From Cytophagales bacterium (GTDB taxonomy: Bacteria > Bacteroidota > Bacteroidia > Cytophagales > Cyclobacteriaceae): 49,685 bases of DNA. Shown one piece after another: positions 43,930 to 49,685 of the stretch (position 1 is its first letter; every line of letters starts with the position of its first letter). Below the pieces are notes generated by a model. That model had not been told where the DNA came from. It searched no databases and was given only the letters and a program-made list of their open reading frames with translations. The translations under genes and the position numbers were made by a program. The stretch spans positions 1-49,685 of the forward strand of contig SXYU01000093.1 of the NCBI GenBank assembly GCA_005788235.1, in the 5' to 3' direction.

Positions 43930-45396
43930 TTAGGACCAACGTTTAGAAAGGGTATGTTTGGCCAATACGCGTAACGCATCTGCTACCACTTCAGGAGCCT
44001 TTTGAGCCGCCCAGATGCGATCTCTAGCCTCAGAAGCTGCTTTTTCCACTTCGACTATAGGATAAGGGTAGGTTTCACCATAGGCAAATCCCAGCTCTTG
44101 CAATTCTATAGGAGTTAGTTCCCAAGGTGTATGCAAAAATGCAAGAGGTACTGCCGCCAGCTCTGGCACCCATTTACGAATAAAGACTCCCTCTGGATCC
44201 TGCTCTTGAGATTGTTTGATGGGATTGTAGATACGCACGGTATTGATGCCCGTGACACCAGCTTGCATTTGAAGTTGAGGATAGTGGATACCTGGCTCAA
44301 AATCTAAAAATTGCTGAGCTAGGTGGTCAGCACCCGAGTTCCAAGCCTGGCCCAAATGATGCGTAAGAAAAGAGACCACCATGGCCCGCATGCGAAAATT
44401 AAGGTAGCCTGTCGCACGCAAGCAACGCATACAGGCATCCACGAGGGGAAAGCCTGTCTTACCCTGTTCCCAAGCTTTAATCCAGACAGGTTGTGGGGTG
44501 TAGGGAAAGGATAAAAATCCACGGTTGATAGGCTCTTTTTCCATACGGGACTCCATCTCAAATTTTTGGATAAAGTGGCAATGCCACTTCAAGCGGGACT
44601 GGAAATTAGCTAGGTTACGCGTCTGAAAACCAATAGCTGACTTTTCCATAGAAGCTTGAAACACCTCTCGATGAGAAAGACATCCCCAAGCCAAATAAGG
44701 CGATAGGCGGCTACAGCCTGTTCGACTTCCTTCGGGCTTACTAATCTGTTTGCTGTAGTTTTTGACACGATCCTCAAGAAAACTTTTCAAGTACTTACGT
44801 CCATTTCTTTCTCCTCCAGGCTGCATAATATCTTGAGAAGTAGTCCAAATTTCAGGCAAAGTGGTAAAGACCTGCTGGAGTTGTCGCGCTTCAGGAATCG
44901 GAACGAAGGCAGCACGATCGAATTCTGGATGAGCGAGTGGTGCAGTCATGAACGCATGCCAAAAAGACTCCCATCCCCTTCTATTTTTGCGTTTACGCTG
45001 CACACCCTGCTGCTGGTATTCTTTCCAAGGGATGCCCTGGGCGCTGAAATAAGCTGCCATCTCCCGGTCACGGGCGTATGTGACCGCAATACCTGTTTCC
45101 TGATGCGAATAGACGGACCTTATGGAATAATCTTGCTGGATTTGTGTAAAAACCGTTTTTACTTCGGCTCTAACGATCAATAGATTGGCCTGCAGTGGAA
45201 GTAATCGCTGCTCCATGTCTTTGAGGCTTTCGCAGACAAAGCGCCAATGCCGATCGCTGCTTTGCGAAGCAGCCAGCAGGGAAGGTTCAAAGCAGAACAA
45301 AAGAAGTATTGGAAATCCTGCGGCAATGGCTTCAGCTAAGGGTTGGTGATCACTCAACCTCAAATCGCGCTTCAACCAGACCACAGAAATTTTCAT
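43930..45396 (-). CDS. Cryptochrome/deoxyribodipyrimidine photolyase family protein
   Basis: 488 residues from the ATG at 45396. The N-terminal alpha/beta antenna domain starts [15 protein letters not shown] (residues 2-16). The FAD domain shows [28 protein letters not shown] and the late [15 protein letters not shown], matching photolyase FAD and DNA contacts. Canonical enzymes split UV-induced pyrimidine dimers using blue light. The WHCHF variant differs from the usual WRDFF-like core, suggesting a distinct subgroup or a light sensor. It is co-directional with DUF2256 and divergent from TIGR03643, with a palindrome over both starts. Confidence 0.9.
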   Translation of the reverse strand: MKISVVWLKRDLRLSDHQPLAEAIAAGFPILLLFCFEPSLLAASQSSDRHWRFVCESLKDMEQRLLPLQANLLIVRAEVKTVFTQIQQDYSIRSVYSHQETGIAVTYARDREMAAYFSAQGIPWKEYQQQGVQRKRKNRRGWESFWHAFMTAPLAHPEFDRAAFVPIPEARQLQQVFTTLPEIWTTSQDIMQPGGERNGRKYLKSFLEDRVKNYSKQISKPEGSRTGCSRLSPYLAWGCLSHREVFQASMEKSAIGFQTRNLANFQSRLKWHCHFIQKFEMESRMEKEPINRGFLSFPYTPQPVWIKAWEQGKTGFPLVDACMRCLRATGYLNFRMRAMVVSFLTHHLGQAWNSGADHLAQQFLDFEPGIHYPQLQMQAGVTGINTVRIYNPIKQSQEQDPEGVFIRKWVPELAAVPLAFLHTPWELTPIELQELGFAYGETYPYPIVEVEKAASEARDRIWAAQKAPEVVADALRVLAKHTLSKRWS

Positions 45397-45442
45397 ATTC
45401 TTAAAACCTTGGGAGCAGCTCAAGGTTTTAAGAATATGAAAA
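45390..45442. repeat. Perfect 22-bp inverted repeat spanning both divergent starts
   Basis: 45390-45411 is the exact reverse complement of 45421-45442, with a 9-nt spacer (45412-45420). Each arm contains a start codon: the photolyase ATG at 45396-45394 and the TIGR03643 ATG at 45436-45438. Each gene is therefore preceded by the same CAAGGTTTTAAGAAT sequence, and both transcripts could fold a long hairpin over the start. No promoter matching the Bacteroidota consensus is seen inside it. Confidence 0.95.
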
Positions 45443-45723
45443 AATTAAAAGAGCTTCCGCTCTCGGATATTGATCGCATTATCGAAATGGCCTGGGAGGA
45501 CCGCACTCCTTTTGATGCTATTTTGAGTCAATTTGGAATTACTGAGGGAGAGACCATTCAACTGATGCGTCTTCAAATGAAAAAAAGTTCATTCAAAATG
45601 TGGCGTGCACGAGTGCAAGGCCGCAGCACTAAACACAGCAAAAAAGCGCCTGAAGACTTACTTACTTTCAAATCCAGGATGCAAAAAGGAATTACTCTCA
45701 ATAAAATGCCAAAGCGGGGATAA
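45436..45723 (+). CDS. TIGR03643/DUF2805 family protein
   Basis: 95 residues from the ATG at 45436. The family pattern is strong: [20 protein letters not shown], then [17 protein letters not shown], then [17 protein letters not shown]. The first half looks like a helix-turn-helix, and the C-terminal half is highly basic, so nucleic acid binding is plausible but not shown. The family has no known function and I recall it beside photolyase genes in several phyla. It is divergent from the photolyase and shares with it the inverted repeat at 45390-45442. Confidence 0.88.
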   Translation: MKKLKELPLSDIDRIIEMAWEDRTPFDAILSQFGITEGETIQLMRLQMKKSSFKMWRARVQGRSTKHSKKAPEDLLTFKSRMQKGITLNKMPKRG

Positions 45724-45768
45724 TTTTAAAACGGGACAGCATCTAGTTGTTCTGGAACTCAAGTAGCC

Positions 45769-46641
45769 TTATTTCTTACCGTTCCATGGATGGGTAAGTT
45801 GCTGAAAAAATGTCTTCGGAAAAGTTTCTTGATCCTCAAAACCCAATTGCTGATTTGCGTTTTGATTGGGAATGTAGGCAGTACCAAAAAGGTAGTCCCA
45901 GAGGCTGAGCGAAATTCCATAGTTCACGGCATTACGATTCGCTGGAACTTCCTTGGCATGGTGCCACAAGTGCATGACTGGATTATTTAAGACATACTTC
46001 AGAGGTCCATAGGTGATTTTCACATTCGCATGGTTCAAATGACCAATTAATATAGTAACCATGTGCAGGATAAAGAAATCATCTAACCCAAAGCCAATCA
46101 TGGAAAGTGGAATGTATTGGACTGTTTTGTAGACAATCGTCTCCATCCAATGGTAGCGCAAGTGTGCCGCAAATCCCATCTGCTCCACAGAATGATGGAC
46201 CTTATGAAATTCCCAAAGCCAAGGACTGTAATGCAACCAACGGTGTACGTTCCACTGAATAAAGTCTGCTACCAAAAATAAAAGCAGGAATTGAGACCAA
46301 ATTGGCCATGAAGCAATCTGGAATGCTACTAAATTGTTGATTCCAAAAAGCGCTAGGAAATCATTGAATACTTCAACGGCTACATTGGATACCGCATTGT
46401 AACCAATCAGGGAGAAGATAAAGAAGTTGAAAAACATGTAAAAGCCATCCAACCAAAAATCTTCCCGTAGAGCTGCCTGATTTTTGCGCCAAGGGAAAAC
46501 CAATTCAAGACTCCAAACCACTAAGGAAATACCCAATAGCCACCAAAAATAGTTATGCCAAGAGGGGTACAAAATTTCCACGCTGAGGTAGTTCCAATAC
46601 CCGTAATATCCATCTAAGAAGACTTGAAAGTATGCTTGCAT
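45769..46641 (-). CDS. Sterol desaturase/fatty acid hydroxylase family protein
   Basis: 290 residues with about five membrane helices and the di-iron histidine clusters of the family: HRWLH at 133-137, HKVHH at 146-150, HLNH at about 211 and HLWHH at about 234-238. These membrane enzymes insert oxygen into lipids; bacterial members hydroxylate sterols, carotenoids, fatty acids or sphingolipids. The substrate is not evident from the context. It begins 6 bp after the TauE/SafE gene in the same direction and is probably co-transcribed. Confidence 0.9.
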   Translation of the reverse strand: MQAYFQVFLDGYYGYWNYLSVEILYPSWHNYFWWLLGISLVVWSLELVFPWRKNQAALREDFWLDGFYMFFNFFIFSLIGYNAVSNVAVEVFNDFLALFGINNLVAFQIASWPIWSQFLLLFLVADFIQWNVHRWLHYSPWLWEFHKVHHSVEQMGFAAHLRYHWMETIVYKTVQYIPLSMIGFGLDDFFILHMVTILIGHLNHANVKITYGPLKYVLNNPVMHLWHHAKEVPANRNAVNYGISLSLWDYLFGTAYIPNQNANQQLGFEDQETFPKTFFQQLTHPWNGKK

Positions 46642-46647
46642 AACAGT

Positions 46648-47454
46648 CTAGATAGCCATTAATTCTGTTGTAATAATATAGATTCCCATAAGTAACACAA
46701 ACCATCCAAAACCTGTTTTCAGAATCTCTTCATTTATTTTTTTGGATAGGGCACTTCCGATAAAAATTCCGACAATAGATAGTGATGTGAAGATCAGTAA
46801 CATCTGCCAATCAATCGTCTGGGTTGAAAGATCCCCCAAAAACCCTAGGAGTGATTTGGCAGCAATAATCAGTAAAGAAGTCCCAACCGCCATTTTCATG
46901 GGCAGCTTGGCTAGCAAAACTAAGGCTGGAATAATCAAGAAGCCACCACCTGCCCCAACAATACCAGTAATGACTCCTACCACTGATCCTTCCAGCGCTA
47001 TCATAGGAAAGTTGAATGAAACCGGTGCGTCTTCGTCAGAATCCACATATTTTTTGGTGGTAATCATGGAGTAAGAAGCGGCAAGCATAATCAGCGCAAA
47101 AAACACCATGATCCCGATATTTTTGGTAATTATTGCTTCGCCTATGGAAAACAAATGGTCAGGAAGTGCTGGGACAAGAAATTTTCGTGTCAAAAAAACG
47201 GCAATAAAAGAGGGGATGGCAAATACTAAGGCGGTTTTGTAATTCACCAATCCTTTTTTCATGTAAGTGGCCGTACCTATCAGAGAAGTGCTCCCAACCA
47301 CAAACAAGGAATAGGCAGTGGCCAAAACAGGATTTATCCCCAAAATATAAACTAGAACAGGAACGGTTAAAATAGAACCTCCTCCACCTATCAAACCCAA
47401 ACTTACTCCAATCAAAATAGCAGCAGCAAAACCAATAATTACGATAACGTCCAT
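46648..47454 (-). CDS. Sulfite exporter TauE/SafE family protein
   Basis: 268 residues with about eight membrane helices in two repeated halves, each holding a Gly-rich segment (GLIGGGGSILTVPVLVY near residue 20 and GIVGAGGGFLIIPALV near 165). This is the TauE/SafE pattern for export of sulfite, sulfoacetate or related organosulfur anions. In Bacteroidota I recall this gene beside rhodanese, metallo-beta-lactamase and Crp/Fnr genes of sulfur handling. Here the only such neighbour is the decayed Crp/Fnr gene upstream. Confidence 0.9.
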   Translation of the reverse strand: MDVIVIIGFAAAILIGVSLGLIGGGGSILTVPVLVYILGINPVLATAYSLFVVGSTSLIGTATYMKKGLVNYKTALVFAIPSFIAVFLTRKFLVPALPDHLFSIGEAIITKNIGIMVFFALIMLAASYSMITTKKYVDSDEDAPVSFNFPMIALEGSVVGVITGIVGAGGGFLIIPALVLLAKLPMKMAVGTSLLIIAAKSLLGFLGDLSTQTIDWQMLLIFTSLSIVGIFIGSALSKKINEEILKTGFGWFVLLMGIYIITTELMAI

Positions 47455-47669
47455 CAGGATGACAAGTTAGAATTAACTTCCCAAAAATAGCATACCCAGC
47501 TCCTAAAAAGCGGTGACAAATGATACAAGGCTAGTTAAATACACCTTCAAATACAGGAATAATGGTGATGGGTAATTTCCATCAGAGCTTTTTGGAAGAG
47601 CGATTCACCAAGGGTGATTCCATTCAAATGGCTTTTCAGACTAATACTACCTCTGCTCTTTTACGTTAA
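47455..47669. other. Non-coding gap upstream of TauE/SafE
   Basis: This stretch lies between the TauE/SafE start and the end of the Crp/Fnr pseudogene. It holds only a 36-codon plus-strand frame (47562-47669) with no recognisable family, and no clear TAnnTTTG promoter. It may contain remnants of further decayed genes, but I cannot identify any. Confidence 0.5.
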
Positions 47670-48236
47670 CTATTTGGCAATCAATTCTTCGAAGTCGTCT
47701 CGAATGTAAATAACATTTCTTCCCAATTCAATCCATTTTTTCTTTTCCAATTGCATCATCTTTGTGACAATGTAATTCATCAATCACTCATCCATTCGCT
47801 TGAAAACTATGGCATCCAATACGGCCTGCAACTCTTGAAAACGGTGTAGGTAGGTGCTTGAAACAAAATCCTTTCCTTTCTTGAAATCATCCACCAATTC
47901 CTCGTGAACTTGAATTGGGATAAAAAGTAAAGTGGCTTACTCCTCTATAACAGCTTTGATTTCACTAGGTTTTGCTGTAGCGCAGCAGGTCAAGGACAAA
48001 GCACAGGTTTCCCCAAGTTCTAGGTAATATAAAAAAAGCTCTTTTCCATCTTCATCCACCCGCATGATCATGATGGATCCCTTCAAAAACAATGGAACAG
48101 ACTACATAAATTGGCTAGGTTCCATCAGCGTTTTTCCTAATTCAGAAGTCGTAAACTAAACCCTTTCCAACAAATGATCGAATAATTTAGGGTTAGATAG
48201 ACTAGGAAGTATTTGCCTCAGCAAATCTCGTATCAT
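47670..48236 (-). pseudogene. Crp/Fnr-family regulator pseudogene
   Basis: A single minus-strand frame of 189 codons from an ATG at 48236 to TAG at 47670-47672 reads as a Crp/Fnr protein. The effector-domain blocks are VPLFLKGSIMIMRVDEDGKE, LGETCALSLTCC and EIKAVIEE, then LHRFQELQAVLDAIVFKRMDE. It is interrupted by four in-frame stops: TAG at 48156-48158, TAG at 48102-48104, TAA at 47937-47939 and TGA at 47784-47786. About 25-30 residues with the HTH recognition helices are missing between NYIVTK and MMQLEKKKW. The preserved frame shows decay mostly by substitution plus one in-frame deletion. An intact copy probably regulated sulfur or redox genes such as the neighbouring exporter. Confidence 0.88.
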
Positions 48237-48279
48237 AAATTAAAAGTAGGCAGCAAAAATGAATCAGCACAGGGTTTGA

Positions 48280-48295
48280 ATTTAGTGAACTAAAT
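48280..48295. repeat. Short inverted repeat upstream of the TonB receptor
   Basis: ATTTAGT, GA, ACTAAAT: perfect 7-bp arms with a 2-bp spacer, 85 bp before the receptor start. It has operator-like size but does not match the Fnr or Crp half-site, and AT-rich palindromes of this size can occur by chance. Confidence 0.4.
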
Positions 48296-48357
48296 CACAC
48301 AGAGTTAAAAAAATACCATTCATCTAAATCTTCCTACGTTCCTGTGAATTCAATTCT

Positions 48358-48365
48358 TAATTTTG
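48358..48365 (+). promoter_or_regulatory. Possible -7 promoter element for the TonB receptor
   Basis: TAATTTTG matches TAnnTTTG. It is only 15 bp before the start codon, so the leader would be under 10 nt, and no TTG is found at the -33 position. Confidence 0.3.
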
Positions 48366-48380
48366 ATTCCGCAATTCGAA

Positions 48381-49685
48381 ATGAAATTCTTAAGTTACTT
48401 TCTTTTACTTCTAATTGGAACTAGTCCTATTGCACTAGCTCAGCAACTCCTTGTCCTCGATTCCGAAAGCCAAAAACCACTTACAGGAGTCCAGATTTTT
48501 GATAGAAAATCAAAAGCAAGCAACTTCACTACAGAAGAAGGAATTGCCAGCCTTTCCGAGTTTCAAGGTAGAAATCCACTTACTTTTTCTCTGCTAGGAT
48601 ACAAAAACAAAACATTTTCTTGGGAAGAACTCGAGGCATTGAATTACTTGATTTACCTAGAATTCAGTTCCCTTACCCTTGCCACTACGGTTATTTCTGC
48701 ATCACGGTGGAACCAAAACGAAGCCGATGTGCCCGGGAAATTGCGACAGCTAAAATCAGAATGGCTTGACTTGCGCAATCCCGCCACTACTGCAGACTGG
48801 TTAGGATCCTCAGGAGAAGTATTTGTTCAAAAAAGTCAATTGGGAGGTGGAAGCCCCATGATTCGGGGATTTTCAGCCAATCGACTCCTCTACTCCATCG
48901 ATGGGGTGAGGATGAATACAGCAATTTTTAGAAGTGGCAACCTCCAACAGGTGATTTCAATCGACCCATTTTCACTTCAAAATACAGAGGTTCTTTTTGG
49001 ACCAGGAGCAGTAATGTACGGATCAGATGCCATTGGTGGGGTGATGGTCTTTGAAACGCTACGTGCAGATCATGAAAATCAGCAACTCAAAGGAAATGTG
49101 GTAAGTCGGTTTTCCTCCGCCTACTCGGAAGAAACGTTTCATGCAGATTTTACTTATGGCAAAGGGAAATGGGCATTCGTTACAAGTGCCTCCCACTTTT
49201 CCTTTGGAGATTTGATCATGGGGAAAAATAAAGGTCAAGGCTCTTACCTTCGGTACTCCTTTGTGGAAAGAATCAATGGGATAGACCAAGAAATCACCAA
49301 CTCCAATCCAAGAAAACAGATAGGCTCTGGCTACAAGCAGGTGAATCTGATGCAGAAAATCAGTTTCAAAGGTTCCGAAAATTCGACCATCGACTATGGA
49401 TTTCATTATTCATCTACCAGTAATATTCCTCGTTACGACCGCTTAATTGAAAGGAATAACGGAAAATTAAGATTTGCAAGGTGGGATTATGGCCCTCAAC
49501 GCTGGATGATGCAGCAGCTCAACTGGAAGACCACAAACCCTTCTAAGCTTTATGACCAAGCAAAAATTACAGCAGCTTTTCAATTTTTTGAAGAAAGTCG
49601 AATCGACCGTCAAGTAGGCAATGCAACTCAATTTGAACGTGTCGAAAAGGTTGATGCTTCTTCGATCAATGCTGACTTTATCAAA
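48381..49685 (+). CDS. TonB-dependent outer membrane receptor, 5' part
   Basis: 435 codons from the ATG at 48381 to the window edge with no stop. A signal peptide (1-21, ending ALAQQ) is followed by a carboxypeptidase-regulatory-like beta sandwich (about 22-105, SQKPLTGVQIFD), which is typical of Bacteroidota receptors. The plug domain holds SPMIRGFSANRLLYSIDGVR and VLFGPGAVMYGSDAIGG, and the first barrel strands follow. The plug most resembles the heme/hemoglobin or siderophore receptor group, so iron or heme uptake is a guess. The rest of the barrel lies outside the window. Confidence 0.93.
   Translation, partial: MKFLSYFLLLLIGTSPIALAQQLLVLDSESQKPLTGVQIFDRKSKASNFTTEEGIASLSEFQGRNPLTFSLLGYKNKTFSWEELEALNYLIYLEFSSLTLATTVISASRWNQNEADVPGKLRQLKSEWLDLRNPATTADWLGSSGEVFVQKSQLGGGSPMIRGFSANRLLYSIDGVRMNTAIFRSGNLQQVISIDPFSLQNTEVLFGPGAVMYGSDAIGGVMVFETLRADHENQQLKGNVVSRFSSAYSEETFHADFTYGKGKWAFVTSASHFSFGDLIMGKNKGQGSYLRYSFVERINGIDQEITNSNPRKQIGSGYKQVNLMQKISFKGSENSTIDYGFHYSSTSNIPRYDRLIERNNGKLRFARWDYGPQRWMMQQLNWKTTNPSKLYDQAKITAAFQFFEESRIDRQVGNATQFERVEKVDASSINADFIK

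Noticed and set aside
47562-47669. A 36-codon plus-strand frame in the gap next to TauE/SafE
   Set aside because: No ribosome-binding site, promoter or family resemblance was seen; it is too short to call a gene.
49059-49406. A 115-codon minus-strand frame opposite the TonB receptor
   Set aside because: The plus strand encodes clear plug and barrel segments through this whole stretch, so the reverse frame is a shadow.
1-49685. tRNA, rRNA, CRISPR arrays, insertion sequences, prophage or defence islands
   Set aside because: No cloverleaf-like gap sequence, repeat-spacer pattern, transposase or phage gene was found; all gaps except 47455-48380 are shorter than 220 bp.

Overview
The window is a chromosome segment from a member of the Bacteroidota, most likely order Cytophagales in or near the Algoriphagus/Cyclobacteriaceae group. 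This rests on lineage-restricted families (IPExxxVDY protein, TIGR02757, TIGR03643/DUF2805, a LysM protein with an RlpA-like end, an Lgt with a large inserted loop), on promoters of the Bacteroidota type (TTG, about 19-21 bp, TAnnTTTG) and on mostly absent Shine-Dalgarno sequences. No rRNA, tRNA, insertion sequence, prophage or CRISPR array was seen. Gene density is high and most of the window is ordinary core genome.

Layout. 1-2.7 kb: end of an Lhr-type repair helicase, then rmuC and an alpha/beta hydrolase on the minus strand. 2.8-4.9 kb: an atypical Nramp-fold transporter and a secreted DUF1080 protein. 4.9-9 kb (minus): HIT protein, greA with a promoter followed by a terminator-like hairpin in its leader, then the rsmA-mgtE-2-hydroxyacid dehydrogenase operon. 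9.1-14.8 kb (plus): pdxA, DUF177-rpmF, fabH-efp-accB-accC (fatty acid initiation plus EF-P), closed by a two-way terminator. 14.8-16.7 kb (minus): IPExxxVDY protein and pyk. 16.8-22 kb (plus): acpP-fabF-rnc-nadE-lgt. 22-26.6 kb: yidD, an Omp85-like outer membrane protein, TIGR02757, an unknown membrane protein and a triple-LysM protein. 26.8-32.4 kb (plus): NfeD protease, truncated hemoglobin, acyltransferase, gatC, large membrane-TPR protein. 32.4-37.8 kb (plus): MacB/LolD-type ATPase, cobalamin adenosyltransferase, ilvE, unknown secreted protein, prfB with programmed +1 frameshift, MFS transporter. 37.8-43 kb (minus): M24 peptidase, MATE exporter, Nudix hydrolase, Lrp regulator, TPR protein. 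43.1-45.7 kb: a membrane protein and a photolyase/DUF2256/TIGR03643 group. 45.8-47.5 kb (minus): sterol desaturase-like protein and TauE/SafE exporter. 47.5-48.4 kb: a decayed Crp/Fnr regulator. 48.4 kb to the end: 5' part of a TonB-dependent receptor.

The observations most worth follow-up are: a perfect 22-bp inverted repeat that contains both start codons of the divergent photolyase and TIGR03643 genes; a greA leader built like the E. coli GraL attenuator (promoter, strong intrinsic terminator, then greA); a Crp/Fnr pseudogene with four in-frame stops and loss of the DNA-recognition helices beside an intact TauE/SafE gene; and an Nramp homologue lacking the usual metal-binding residues. Starts were moved from the longest open frame where a better ATG was visible (pdxA, accB, yidD, the Omp85-like gene, gatC, the membrane-TPR gene, the 34.9 kb unknown, the M24 peptidase, Nudix, DUF2256, photolyase, TIGR03643). 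All function calls come from reading motifs by eye, without database searches.
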